A DNA stretch of 64,000 nucleotides, from assembly GCA_964458645.1 (NCBI GenBank), contig CAYWJU010000007.1, positions 1-64,000 of the forward strand. The letters are read 5' to 3'. Source of the stretch: DAORHV01 sp964458645. Lineage in GTDB: Bacteria > Patescibacteriota > Gracilibacteria > Peribacterales > Peribacteraceae. Below the pieces are notes generated by a model, which was given only the letters and a program-made list of their open reading frames with translations, was not told where the DNA came from and did no database searches. The translations under genes and the position numbers were made by a program. Of the stretch, positions 24,226 through 32,875 are shown piece by piece. The stretch's first letter is position 1. Every line of letters begins with the position of its first letter.

Positions 24226-25473
24226 CTATACCTGCTGAGACTGGTTCCGCAGAAAATCGGCATACCCATCGACAAGATCGGGCGCATCCGCCTGCATTGC
24301 AAGCGCAGATGATAGCGCGTGCGCGCAGAGATACTGGGTATAACTCACCGCTCCGTTTTTTTCTTCCCATACCGCTACTCCATAGCGCTGTTCCGCAGCG
24401 TTCGGTTCACGGGCAACCGACACGCCAGGCGTCTCCACCGCTACTGCCGCCGGGTGATGACCCTGTCCAATCGGATGTTGCTTCATGTAATTCTCAAGAA
24501 CCGCCTGTGCTGCTGCGAGCTGCGACTGCGGCGCATAGAACACCATATTGTCGAAGCGGGCGGCAACAATACGCGGGTTCATTGCCTTCCCGTCTCTCAG
24601 ACGGACGCCTGCGGCGCTGAGTGCGTCACAGATGGCGAAGAAATGCTCCGGTACGCTCTCCGCAAACGCTGGATCTATGGTGACATAGACCCGGAATAAG
24701 CCCTCTTCTTTCGCAACCTTACGATCTTCTGCAGCACCTTTGTAGTGTACGAGAAAGCCATCATTCGGGTCACAGAGAACGGCGGCTTGCGTATCGGGAA
24801 CATCAACCAACGCCACTATGTCGCCGTTCTGCGTGCGAAATTCATCGACACCCAACACACGCACGGAAGAATCCGGCGACCAACGTGCCCGTGCAGCCTG
24901 CAAAATTCCGTCTGACAACGCCGCACCGGTTGCCCGCCACTCTTTCCGCCCGACGATTTCGCTGGTTCGCTGTGAAGCCGACGCATACAGCGATTCCAGT
25001 GTTTTCTTTTTCAGCTGGCGCGGAAGAGAGACGGTCATGGCGAATAACGAATCATGGTCCTTTTTGCCCCGTGCAGCCTCGAACTTCCGCATCAATTCGG
25101 GGTCGACCTTGCATTGCCTGGCCATCTCCATGCATCGCTCCGCTTCGCCCGGCAACAATGCAGGAATTTCCCGCGAGTCATCGGGTGCCTGAGATTCGGA
25201 TGCAAGCGGTGCACGAAGCCTCTTCTTCAGCTTCTCACGCTGGGCCTCGGTAATCTCGTTCGTTCTGGCGTCGCCGATGCCCAATTCTCCCGCTTCTACT
25301 TCAAGCGCATCCGCGAGCATTTCGAGGATATACAAAGACTCTTGGGCGATAGTCACATCCACTGGGCTGCCAATGCCTGCACTCGCGCGGTCTATTCGTG
25401 CAGCAATATCGGCGGCATCGCCTAAGCGATGATGCTCGGCAAGAATCGAATCGAGTGTGTATTTGGTACTCAT
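24226..25473 (-). CDS. hypothetical protein (415 aa)
   Basis: 415 residues, soluble, no recognised domain. The N-terminal ~130 residues are helical and charged; the middle (SSVRVLGVDEFRTQNGDIVALVDVP) looks alpha/beta, and a segment near the C-terminus is Ala/Gln-rich. ATG 25473 (MSTKYTLDS) is preferred over the frame start 8 codons earlier, because TATACT at 25486-25491 lies 12 nt before it. The leader holds AGAGGAAAAC, one of the few Shine-Dalgarno-like sequences. Divergent from purM. Function unknown. Confidence 0.6.
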   Translation of the reverse strand: MSTKYTLDSILAEHHRLGDAADIAARIDRASAGIGSPVDVTIAQESLYILEMLADALEVEAGELGIGDARTNEITEAQREKLKKRLRAPLASESQAPDDSREIPALLPGEAERCMEMARQCKVDPELMRKFEAARGKKDHDSLFAMTVSLPRQLKKKTLESLYASASQRTSEIVGRKEWRATGAALSDGILQAARARWSPDSSVRVLGVDEFRTQNGDIVALVDVPDTQAAVLCDPNDGFLVHYKGAAEDRKVAKEEGLFRVYVTIDPAFAESVPEHFFAICDALSAAGVRLRDGKAMNPRIVAARFDNMVFYAPQSQLAAAQAVLENYMKQHPIGQGHHPAAVAVETPGVSVAREPNAAEQRYGVAVWEEKNGAVSYTQYLCAHALSSALAMQADAPDLVDGYADFLRNQSQQV

Positions 25474-25577
25474 AGTTTTCCTCTTAGTATAGCACAATCA
25501 TCCCGATGACTGAAGTGTGCGGAGGCAGCCACATCTGCCTACTGGCTGCTCCGTGTCCTCTTCTGTATCCTTCGTCC

Positions 25578-26624
25578 ATGCCCGCCCCCAAGAAGATTTC
25601 GTACAAAGACGCCGGTGTCGATATTTCCAATGCCGACCAAACCAAGCGCGAAATGAGCGCTTCGCTGAAGACGGACAACCCGCTGGTGCTGAACGCGTTC
25701 GGCGCGTTCGCCTCGCTGGTCGACGGCAAGTTCGAGGGCTACGACCATCCGGTGCTGGTCTGCAAGACCGAAGAACCCGGCAGCAAGCAATTGCTCGCGT
25801 TCCAGCACAAGCGTGTAGAAGGCATTTGCTTCGACATGATCAACCATTTGATCAACGACGTGATCGTCATGGGCGCCAAGCCGCTGTTCATTCAGGACCT
25901 GATCGTGTGCGGCAAAATGGAGCGTGAAGTCATCAAGCAATTGGTCGACGGCATTTCGAAGGCATGCAAAAAGGAAGGCTGCGTGCTGACCGGCGGAGAA
26001 ACCTCGGAGCAACCGGGCGTGCTGCAGCCGGGTACGTATGTACTGGGCGCCAGCGCGATCGGCGTAGTGGAGAAGAGCAAGATTGTGGACGGCAAAGCCA
26101 TTCGCCCCGGCGACACGGTGTTGGCGGTGGCCAGTTCAGGACTGCATACCAACGGCTACACACTGGTTCGCGCATTGCTGAAACAAAAGCCCGAACTCGC
26201 AACGAGCGACGTGGAGGGCGTTACGTTCCTGGACGCCATTTTGGAACCGCACCGTTGCTACTACATGGCCCTGAAGGACCTGTTCGATGACGCCGGGTTG
26301 CACGGCATGGCACACATTACCGGCGGCGGTGTGCCCGGCAACTTGAACCGCGTTCTGCCCGAGGGCGTGGACGCCAAGATCGATGCGGCGAAGATCAAGA
26401 TTCTGCCGGTGTTCAAAGCCGTACAACGCGAGAGCGGCAACGATGACGCCGACATGATCCGCACCTTCAACCTGGGTGTAGGAATCACGTTGGTGGTGGA
26501 CCCGGCATTCGCCGACAAAGCCATGGCGCACCTGAAAAAGCACGCGATGGACTGCTACCCCATCGGAACGATTGTGGGAGGCGGCTCCCAGGAGGTGCAC
26601 ATGGAGGGAAAGCTGGCTTGGTAG
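25578..26624 (+). CDS. purM: phosphoribosylformylglycinamidine cyclo-ligase
   Basis: PurM (348 residues, normal length) converts FGAM to AIR with ATP, step 5 of purine synthesis. Hallmarks are SYKDAGVDI at the N-terminus, the ATP-site CVLTGGETSE, SSGLHTNGYTLVR, and HITGGGVPGNLNRVLP. ATG 25578 gives the family N-terminus. A weak -10 (TATCCT) sits 6 nt upstream, again leaderless. purE is 15 kb away; no other purine genes are in the window, so whether the whole pathway exists cannot be judged. Confidence 0.95.
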   Translation: MPAPKKISYKDAGVDISNADQTKREMSASLKTDNPLVLNAFGAFASLVDGKFEGYDHPVLVCKTEEPGSKQLLAFQHKRVEGICFDMINHLINDVIVMGAKPLFIQDLIVCGKMEREVIKQLVDGISKACKKEGCVLTGGETSEQPGVLQPGTYVLGASAIGVVEKSKIVDGKAIRPGDTVLAVASSGLHTNGYTLVRALLKQKPELATSDVEGVTFLDAILEPHRCYYMALKDLFDDAGLHGMAHITGGGVPGNLNRVLPEGVDAKIDAAKIKILPVFKAVQRESGNDDADMIRTFNLGVGITLVVDPAFADKAMAHLKKHAMDCYPIGTIVGGGSQEVHMEGKLAW

Positions 26625-26639
26625 AGCCTTTTCCCATCA

Positions 26640-26668
26640 TTGTAAAAAATGTGTTTTTGTAGTATAAT
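26640..26668 (+). promoter_or_regulatory. consensus promoter of the 26681-28072 gene pair
   Basis: TTGTAA (26640-26645), 17-nt spacer, perfect TATAAT (26663-26668) in an AT-rich gap. The following ATG at 26681 is preceded by TAAGGAAAAT, a Shine-Dalgarno-like sequence. Confidence 0.75.
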
Positions 26669-26680
26669 AGTAAGGAAAAT

Positions 26681-27046
26681 ATGACAAAGAAACACAAACG
26701 CTTCACCGGCCCGCAAGTGCTGAAAGTAGAGCAGCTCTCCGGCTTGGATGCCAGCATCCGGGAGTTCTTCAATGATTTCATGCGATGTGTCGAACCGGAT
26801 CTGATGACCTCTAATGTCCCGCTGCTGGACGCAAAGTATGCGAATGAAACCGAGGAAAGCAGGAACGAGCGCTCCATGCGGTACAACCATGCCTACAACT
26901 TGTTCATGGCCACGTTCACATTCACCGTGCAGCAGTGGCAATCGGACATTGAGCACTACCGCAAGCAGGCACTGGCAAACGACGCCGTGCAAGCCGAGGC
27001 CGCAGACAAGGCCAAGGCTGCAGAAGTCGCCGCATCCTTGAGCTAG
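26681..27046 (+). CDS. hypothetical protein (121 aa)
   Basis: 121 residues: a basic N-terminus (MTKKHKRF), a helical middle and an Ala/Lys-rich C-terminal helix with coiled-coil character (ALANDAVQAEAADKAKAAEVAASLS). No family recognised, no membrane segment. It has a strong promoter and is followed after 3 bp by another unknown gene, so the two form an operon. Confidence 0.65.
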   Translation: MTKKHKRFTGPQVLKVEQLSGLDASIREFFNDFMRCVEPDLMTSNVPLLDAKYANETEESRNERSMRYNHAYNLFMATFTFTVQQWQSDIEHYRKQALANDAVQAEAADKAKAAEVAASLS

Positions 27047-27049
27047 CCC

Positions 27050-28072
27050 ATGCCGCCAAACACACTCGCCACCCACCTGAACAACATCCACTACCACGGA
27101 AACGTGGTACATGGACCGCGGTTCTTTCCCCAGGGAAACGTGGGCTTCAATGTGTGGTCGCCGTCTCGACCCGGCATGAACCATGCTTGGCATATCAATA
27201 ATCTGCACAACGGTCGTGGATGGGGCTTGAACGGCTACCCGGGATGGCCCAGTTCACGCCAGTATCCGACGTTGCTTGAATCGGCATTGCGCAATCCGAA
27301 CAAGTACAATGTTCTGCCGTTTCAGCGTCACTTGCTCGGCAACGCTGAAGCATCGATGCAGGCAGTCTATGCTAGAATGCGCAGCGGTCCGAGCGGGAAT
27401 ATCTTCCAGAATGCACCGCAACTTGCCAGTTGGCAGCGCTACCGTGGCGGAAGCCCGGCATCCAGCCACTTCGCAAGCTTCACGCCGCCGAGCGCCGCCG
27501 AACAATTGGGCCTCATGCGACGCAGAACGCCGAACCAAGGACCCGGCCAGTTTCCCTTTGCTGCAGGCGGCGGAATAGATGCGCCGTTCGACTCTTCGCT
27601 CAACGGTCTTCCGCGCAGCACATTGCAGCGTGTCGGCGATGCCATCGGCGGACTGTTTGGTCGCCGCAGCTCCGAACCCATTGCACAAGCGCCCGGCTTT
27701 CCGGCTGCCCCACGCAGCACGCCAACCGTTCGCTCGTTTCCCGGCTCCGCTCCCATCGGTCCGTTCAATCGCAATGTGCCGGAAGGACGTGAGCATGGCG
27801 AAGCCCGCTCGATGCTCCTGGCACTACGCGGCGACATACAAACATTCATCGCACAGCATTCGCCCATGCTTCCCGCAACCGATCGCACGCTTGGCGTACT
27901 CGTCGCGTCCATCGATGCTTCACTGAACAGTCCCACGCTCAACCGCAACCATGCGCTCAGCGCACAAATGTTCTTCCAGAGCATTGTGGATATGGACGCG
28001 CGCGCTCGTGCCGACCGCAACGGCGGACGCACCGACGAACCGGCCGAGTCGCCGACGGAGACGGAAATCTAG
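27050..28072 (+). CDS. low-complexity hypothetical protein (340 aa)
   Basis: 340 residues rich in Asn, Gly, Pro, Arg and His. The N-terminal ~70 residues contain HYHGNVVHGPRFF and MNHAWHINNLHNGRGWG; the middle is Pro/Ser/Arg-rich and probably disordered; a folded-looking helical segment occupies about 260-320 (MLLALRGDIQTFIAQH onwards). There is no signal peptide or transmembrane helix. It starts 3 bp after the preceding gene. Function unknown. Confidence 0.6.
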   Translation: MPPNTLATHLNNIHYHGNVVHGPRFFPQGNVGFNVWSPSRPGMNHAWHINNLHNGRGWGLNGYPGWPSSRQYPTLLESALRNPNKYNVLPFQRHLLGNAEASMQAVYARMRSGPSGNIFQNAPQLASWQRYRGGSPASSHFASFTPPSAAEQLGLMRRRTPNQGPGQFPFAAGGGIDAPFDSSLNGLPRSTLQRVGDAIGGLFGRRSSEPIAQAPGFPAAPRSTPTVRSFPGSAPIGPFNRNVPEGREHGEARSMLLALRGDIQTFIAQHSPMLPATDRTLGVLVASIDASLNSPTLNRNHALSAQMFFQSIVDMDARARADRNGGRTDEPAESPTETEI

Positions 28073-28074
28073 CC

Positions 28075-28968
28075 CTACTCACCAATGGCAATGGGCTTTA
28101 CGTGCCCCGACGATGACGATTGTTGTTCGGCCGACTTTTTCGACGTGCGCTTCGGACCGGAATTCAACTCGGTTTCGGCAGCAGTGATGTTCACCGGCGC
28201 GGCGGCCTCCTCGGGTTCGGCAGCGGCGGATTCAGGTGGCGCAGCCTCGAAAATCTGGTGCTTGCGCGTGTGTGCGCCGACCGCTGTAGGAGTAAATTCG
28301 GTATAGCCGCCGACTGCATCGCGCACCAATTTGCCATTCTCCAAACGCAAGACTCTTGTCTGTAGTGCATCGACAATCGCCTGATCGTGCGTGGCAAGGA
28401 TGACCGTCACCCCTTCCGCATGAATGGCCTTCAGGAGCTCGAGTAATTCCAGCGACTGCACGGGATCGATGTTGCCGGTAGGTTCGTCGGCAATCAGGAT
28501 AATGGGCTGGTGCACGACGGCACGCGCCAATGCTGCACGCGCCTGCTCACCGCCCGAAAGCTCGCGTGGGAACGCATCGGAACAATCATCCAAACCGAGT
28601 GCCTCCAATATTTCGGGTACGCGCGCCTCGATAAGTTCATCGGGGTCGCCGCACACCTCCATGGCGAATGCTACGTTCTCCTCAACGGTAAGGTGCTGCA
28701 GCAGGCGGTAATCCTGAAACATGACGCCGGTACGACGGCGGTAGAGCTGCAACACCGCAGGCGGAAGCTTGGCCAAATCCACACCGTCGATTTCGACCGT
28801 GCCTTCGGTAGGCGTCATGGCACGGACCAGCATTTGCACGACGGTCGACTTCCCCGCTCCGCTGGGTCCGGTAATGCATACGAACTCGCCAGGATCGATG
28901 GAAAAACTCACCTTGTCCAACACCGTGCGTCCTTCGAAAGACTTGGTGACGTTTTGAAACGAGATCAT
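28075..28968 (-). CDS. ftsE: FtsE-like ABC ATPase with a long C-terminal tail
   Basis: 297 residues. The first ~220 form an FtsE-type nucleotide-binding domain: Walker A GPSGAGKS, Q-loop MFQDYRLL (the FQDYRLL form is typical of FtsE), signature LSGGEQ, Walker B LIADEPTGNID and the switch His in ATHDQAIVD. FtsE with FtsX controls cell-wall hydrolases at division. The last ~75 residues are Ala/Glu/Ser/Pro-rich and probably disordered, which is not usual. ftsX is not next to it; on its downstream side lies an opposite-strand gene. Confidence 0.85.
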   Translation of the reverse strand: MISFQNVTKSFEGRTVLDKVSFSIDPGEFVCITGPSGAGKSTVVQMLVRAMTPTEGTVEIDGVDLAKLPPAVLQLYRRRTGVMFQDYRLLQHLTVEENVAFAMEVCGDPDELIEARVPEILEALGLDDCSDAFPRELSGGEQARAALARAVVHQPIILIADEPTGNIDPVQSLELLELLKAIHAEGVTVILATHDQAIVDALQTRVLRLENGKLVRDAVGGYTEFTPTAVGAHTRKHQIFEAAPPESAAAEPEEAAAPVNITAAETELNSGPKRTSKKSAEQQSSSSGHVKPIAIGE

Positions 28969-29041
28969 GGACCTCAGGATAGCCCATTCGGGCCTGCGAA
29001 AAAGTTGACTGCCGGCAAATTTGGCATGCAGTCGCGGAGAC

Positions 29042-29635
29042 CTAATTACCGCACAAGATGTACACCTCGCGGCTGCGGTCGCGGCTGGCCTGCACGGTCA
29101 GCAGCTTGAAACGCTTGAATGTGCTCTTACACAGCTGCGTGAATTCATCGAAGTCGGCACCGCGGAAAACCTTCATGACCACTGTGCCGCCACGCTTCAG
29201 CCAACGCTGAGCAATTGCCAACACTTGTTGATTGAGCTCGATACTGCGCCATTGATCCACGTCTTTAATGCCGGTGGTATTGGGCGCCAAGTCCGAGATG
29301 ATGAGATCGACGTTGGTCCATCCTTCTCCGGAGATAATGCCGCCCATCTGCTTGAAATCGAACACGTCGGCGACGAACGTGCGCACATTCTCGCCAATGC
29401 CGCCCTTAATGGGCGTGAGGTCCAAACCGATGACCTTCCCGGCCGGACCGACCCGCTGGCTGGCGTACTGGAGCCAGCTGCCCGGTGCCGCACCGATATC
29501 GAGCACCTTCATGCCGGGCTGGAAGAGATGGAACTTCACGTCGAGTTCGACGAGCTTGTACACCGACCGCGCACGGTACCCCTCGCGGGTGGCGCGCTGC
29601 GACCATTTGTCGTTGGGTTGGTAGGGCTTTGGCAT
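29042..29635 (-). CDS. rlmE: 23S rRNA 2'-O-ribose methyltransferase RlmE/FtsJ
   Basis: 197 residues, the family length. RlmE methylates U2552 in the A-loop of 23S rRNA. The N-terminal ARSVYKLVELD, the SAM motif VLDIGAAPGSW, the catalytic Asp in ISDLAPN, the Lys in VVMKVF and the final Glu in SREVYIL make up the K-D-K-E set. A TACAAT box (29646-29651) lies 10 nt before the ATG. Confidence 0.95.
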   Translation of the reverse strand: MPKPYQPNDKWSQRATREGYRARSVYKLVELDVKFHLFQPGMKVLDIGAAPGSWLQYASQRVGPAGKVIGLDLTPIKGGIGENVRTFVADVFDFKQMGGIISGEGWTNVDLIISDLAPNTTGIKDVDQWRSIELNQQVLAIAQRWLKRGGTVVMKVFRGADFDEFTQLCKSTFKRFKLLTVQASRDRSREVYILCGN

Positions 29636-29731
29636 GACGCCGCGTATTGTAGCCGCTTTATCAAAACCCTGCCGAAAGAGCTTTCCATGGAAACCAAACC
29701 CGACTTCGCCACAGTCTCAGCCGGCCCACAA

Positions 29732-29759
29732 GTGACAAACTGACTTCCGCGCTTATACT
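29732..29759 (+). promoter_or_regulatory. promoter upstream of the 31-aa membrane peptide
   Basis: GTGACA (29732-29737), 16-nt spacer, TATACT (29754-29759). Transcription would start near 29766, 47 nt before the micro-ORF. Confidence 0.5.
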
Positions 29760-29812
29760 GCCGATCCGGCGTTTCCAGAACGAGTGGGCTTATCCGTTTA
29801 CTCCCAGTCCCT

Positions 29813-29908
29813 ATGCGCTTCTCCCGCACCCTGAAGATCTCTCCGTTCCTGGTGGTGGCACTCTCGTGCCTGGTGATTGTGATCTCGACCCTGGCCCGCT
29901 CCTACTAA
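29813..29908 (+). CDS. 31-residue single-pass membrane peptide
   Basis: ATG-to-TAA frame of 31 codons: a basic N-terminus MRFSRTLK, a hydrophobic helix of about 20 residues, and STLARSY at the end. A promoter-like sequence precedes it and a C-rich tract (ACTCCCAGTCCCT) leads into the ATG, as at other starts here. It overlaps the end of rsmG on the other strand by 4 bp. No family is known to me; it is too short for homology to be judged by eye. Confidence 0.4.
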   Translation: MRFSRTLKISPFLVVALSCLVIVISTLARSY

Positions 29909-30612
29909 ACTTCCTCGGGCGCACCCAGCGGCTTGTGTTTCGGCACCCCGACTTCGCGCGGATACTCGTTCGGCGTAGGCGCCACTTTCTCGAACACGAG
30001 CAAGGTGCGCTGACCCCAATCGCCGGGCAAATCGTAGGTGTAACTTTCGATAAGCTTGGCCCGCAGCTCCTTGGTAGCGGCGGTGGACATGCGCAGTTCA
30101 TCGGCGATGTGCTTGCTCTTCCACAGCACGCAACGACCATGCACTTTCAGAAACGGAATCATGTATTCGAGCAGCACCGAGATGGGCGCCACCGCGCGGG
30201 CGGTGACCACGTCGTACATGCCACGGAACTCGGGTGCCTGGGCCAATCGCTCGCTACGCTGGCAAATAAGTTCCACGTTTTTCAGATTCATACCGGTGAC
30301 GATGCGTTGCACGGCGTCCACCTTCTTTTGCACGGCATCCACACCCACGCACTTGGCATTCGGCAATACGATGGACAGCGGCAACAACGGAAAACCTCCA
30401 CCGGTGCCCAAATCCAACAGGCGCACGGGTTGCTCTTCCCAGTTGCGGCCCAGTACGGTCTCGGCGATAGACAAGAAGGAAATCGAATCCAGCACGTTGC
30501 CGATCCAGCAGTGCTCGTCGGTACGGAACGCGGATAGGTTCAGTTTTTTGTTTTCAATTAAAAAAGCGGTGACCAGTTCTTTGAGCCGTTGTTCTCGGAG
30601 CGGAGTGATCAT
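29905..30612 (-). CDS. rsmG: 16S rRNA m7G527 methyltransferase RsmG
   Basis: 235 residues. RsmG (GidB) methylates N7 of G527 in 16S rRNA. Motifs: LNLSAFRTDEHCWIGNVLDS near the N-terminus, the SAM motif LLDLGTGGGFPLLPLSI, and VTARAVAPISVLLEY. ATG 30612 gives the family N-terminus; the frame is open for 36 more codons but that part is unlike RsmG. The last ~20 residues (PREVGVPKHKPLG) are the typical C-terminus. Confidence 0.93.
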   Translation of the reverse strand: MITPLREQRLKELVTAFLIENKKLNLSAFRTDEHCWIGNVLDSISFLSIAETVLGRNWEEQPVRLLDLGTGGGFPLLPLSIVLPNAKCVGVDAVQKKVDAVQRIVTGMNLKNVELICQRSERLAQAPEFRGMYDVVTARAVAPISVLLEYMIPFLKVHGRCVLWKSKHIADELRMSTAATKELRAKLIESYTYDLPGDWGQRTLLVFEKVAPTPNEYPREVGVPKHKPLGAPEEV

Positions 30613-30718
30613 GGAGCCGCGCCATTGTACACAAGGATGATCGGCGGATGTTGCACTTCCATGGAAGCGCAAGTCCGTGCGCTTGTCGGCGCATACGGAG
30701 AAGTGGTAGCGTCTGGTC

Positions 30719-31360
30719 ATGCCCCATGGAGAACGCGTCGCAGATTACCTGCTGAGCATCGATGCCGTCCGGCTTTCGGTGAATCCCCCGTTCACGTGGA
30801 CGACGGGCATCAAGTCGCCGATCTACTGCGATAACCGCATGATCTACAGCCATCCGCTGGCGCGTGATTTCGTGGTAAACGCCTTGGTAAGCCGTGTAAA
30901 GGCACTGCATGTTCCGGCCGATGTGATCGCCGGGACCGCTACCGCTGCAATCGGCTGGGCCGCATTGGTGGCCGACCGCATGAAACTGCCGTTCGTCTAC
31001 GTGCGCTCCAAAGCCAAGGAGCACGGCGCCAAGAAACGCATTGAAGGAGACCTGAAGCCCGAACAGCACGTAGTCGTGATCGAAGATTTGATTTCCACCG
31101 CCACCAGCTCGGCCAGCACCGTCGTGGCGCTGCGCGAGGAAGGCAAGGCCTACGTCACGGACATCGTGAGCATCTTCAGCTACGAGTTCAGCTCGGCGTT
31201 CGAGCGCGCCCGCGAGCACAAGGTGCGCCTCCACCCGCTCACCACCATTACCGCGCTCACCAACGTGGCCCTGAGCCAAATGAAAATCTCGGCCGAAGAC
31301 GCCAAGATGATTGATGAATTCATCAAGGATCCACAGGCGTGGGGCAAGTCCCTGGCCTAA
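30719..31360 (+). CDS. pyrE: orotate phosphoribosyltransferase
   Basis: 213 residues. PyrE converts orotate and PRPP to OMP. The PRPP-binding loop is VVVIEDLISTATSSAS, with the acidic pair Glu-Asp in the usual place; FTWTTGIKSPIYCDNR is the orotate-side signature, and YVRSKAKEHGAKKRIEG is the flexible catalytic loop with its Lys. No other pyrimidine genes are in the window, so it may work in salvage or complete a pathway encoded elsewhere. Confidence 0.95.
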   Translation: MPHGERVADYLLSIDAVRLSVNPPFTWTTGIKSPIYCDNRMIYSHPLARDFVVNALVSRVKALHVPADVIAGTATAAIGWAALVADRMKLPFVYVRSKAKEHGAKKRIEGDLKPEQHVVVIEDLISTATSSASTVVALREEGKAYVTDIVSIFSYEFSSAFERAREHKVRLHPLTTITALTNVALSQMKISAEDAKMIDEFIKDPQAWGKSLA

Positions 31361-31372
31361 TGTACAGTTTTG

Positions 31373-31583
31373 TTGACAAATAAGCCAAAAGAGTGTTCAA
31401 TAGCACACTTACCCACCGTGTTCATCCGGCAAACCGGAAAACATGTTTTGTGGCTAGGGAACCGCTTTTTGACACCAATGGTTTTCGAAAGGAGAACGAC
31501 CTACAGGTGCCAAGAAGCATGGATTGAGGCAGCGAATGAGCTGCCATCCCTCGTGTACAACGTCGTGCACGGGAGGAAACGCA
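31373..31583 (+). promoter_or_regulatory. promoter and structured 5' leader of surface protein 1
   Basis: Perfect TTGACA (31373-31378), 17-nt spacer, TTCAAT (31396-31401), then a leader of about 175 nt. Near its end are the hairpins GGCAGC/GCTGCC (31528-31533/31540-31545) and CCCTCGTG/CACGGGAGG (31548-31555/31568-31576). The latter contains the Shine-Dalgarno GGGAGG that lies 7 nt before ATG 31584, so the ribosome site is partly paired. Compare 34253-34395 and 48571-48908. Confidence 0.6.
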
Positions 31584-32462
31584 ATGGAGGCACAGCAACA
31601 GTCATGTGCCTCAGAGGATTTCGTCATGCAAGAATTCAGCCTTCGCACCAATGCCCGACGCCCCAGTTTTCGGCCCGAAGTGGTCCAGCTGGAGCAACGC
31701 GTCACGCCCGTGGCGCGAACGACGTTGGTGAGCATCACCAACGCCAGCCCCGTTATCTTCTCGGGCCAGTCGGCCCTGGCAGTCCAGTTCAAGCTGGATG
31801 CGACGACGACCTACGGTACGGTCGTCTGTTTCCAATTCCAACAACCTGCGCTGGTGCAAAACACCGCCGTGGCCTACCTCCAGCGGCTCACCGTTGGCTG
31901 GCACACGGTCGACTCGGCAGTGCCCGAACCGAACCGCATCTTTCTGGACAACTTCGGAACCGTCCGCACCGAGAATGGTGCGAGCTTCCGGCTGATCTTG
32001 AAACTGAAGGCGACGCTGACCCAGCCGGTCATCGACGTCGGCATCAGCCGCTTCGGGTTCACGGGGAGCGTGGGAACGGTCATCTGGACTGGCACGAGCA
32101 ACGTCCGCCTTGTCCAGGCCGGCCGCATGCTGTCCACCGGCGCGCTGTGGTACAGCGCACAAATCGGTATCGCCCAGACCTTGGGCGATGTGAACATCGG
32201 AAGCTTCGGCCCTTCGGGGCTGCGGGCGTTCGTGTTCCGGCCCAAGGCCGGGCAATCGATCGACTGGATCCGTAACGTGCAATTCTACCGCACGGTGAAC
32301 GGGACGGTCGTCGGCCCAGCGATGGGCACCATTCGTCCCGGCGCTAACGGGTCGTTGGTGGTGTACTTGTACCAACGCATCGACGGCGTGCAGAGCTTCC
32401 GCATTGTCGCGGATGTTTTCACGCCAATCCAAATTTCCGGACTGTCATACGCAACCACCTAG
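31584..32462 (+). CDS. Planctomycete-style surface protein 1 (LEQR-TP motif)
   Basis: 292 residues. Near the N-terminus RPEVVQLEQRVTPVAR matches the LExR-x-TP(A/V) motif typical of Planctomycete (Gemmata-type) surface proteins; it is usually LEDR-TPA. The body is beta-rich with many Thr, Val and Gly. The C-terminal ~100 residues (LGDVNIGSFGPSG onward, ending FRIVADVFTPIQISGL) resemble the C-termini of the proteins at 32876-34252 and 48909-51155. ATG 31584 has a strong GGGAGG Shine-Dalgarno; an inner ATG at 31626 is possible. The product should be exported, but no classical signal peptide is visible. Likely acquired. Confidence 0.6.
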   Translation: MEAQQQSCASEDFVMQEFSLRTNARRPSFRPEVVQLEQRVTPVARTTLVSITNASPVIFSGQSALAVQFKLDATTTYGTVVCFQFQQPALVQNTAVAYLQRLTVGWHTVDSAVPEPNRIFLDNFGTVRTENGASFRLILKLKATLTQPVIDVGISRFGFTGSVGTVIWTGTSNVRLVQAGRMLSTGALWYSAQIGIAQTLGDVNIGSFGPSGLRAFVFRPKAGQSIDWIRNVQFYRTVNGTVVGPAMGTIRPGANGSLVVYLYQRIDGVQSFRIVADVFTPIQISGLSYATT

Positions 32463-32496
32463 GTCGCCTCCCCGAAAGCCATGCTCAAAAAGCATT

Positions 32497-32529
32497 ACCC
32501 CCTCTCCATCGTGGGAGGGGGTTGCTTTG
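32497..32529 (+). terminator. terminator of surface protein 1
   Basis: ACCCCCTC (32497-32504) and GAGGGGGT (32515-32522) form an 8-bp stem, followed by TGCTTTGT. It lies 35 nt after the stop codon. Confidence 0.6.
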
Positions 32530-32815
32530 TGTACCTCACCTCACCCCTGGCACCTCTCCACTGATGTGGAGAGGGGAAACAGATGTGCTTACCTTGCACG
32601 TTGTACCCCCTTCTCCACCGCAGTGGAGAAGGGCTGGGGATGAGGTCTGACGACGCGGAGATTTTCGAATCTCCGCTGCGTTTACAAAAAATGGCCATAT
32701 TCACACCACCCCGTAGTGGCGATTCGAAAATCGCCACCGCATGCACCAAAAAAAACTCACACGAAAGGTTCCCCCTTCTCTTTACAGAGAAGAGGGAGGT
32801 CCTTTGGTAGAGATG
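32530..32815. repeat. block of consecutive extragenic palindromes
   Basis: No gene is seen in 32463-32875. The stretch has at least five inverted repeats in a row: CCTCTCCAC/GTGGAGAGG, CCCTTCTCCAC/GTGGAGAAGGG, GCGGAGATT/AATCTCCGC around TTCG, GGCGATT/AATCGCC, and CCCTTCTCT/AGAGAAGAGGG. The second type, followed by CTGGGGATGAGG, also occurs at 60981-61040 behind the aldolase gene, so it is a dispersed REP-like family. Confidence 0.6.
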
Positions 32816-32875
32816 TGGCTATTGAACGTCCAGACAGTCAACATATCGAGTTGTTGCCCAGACAGATTCCGAGAA

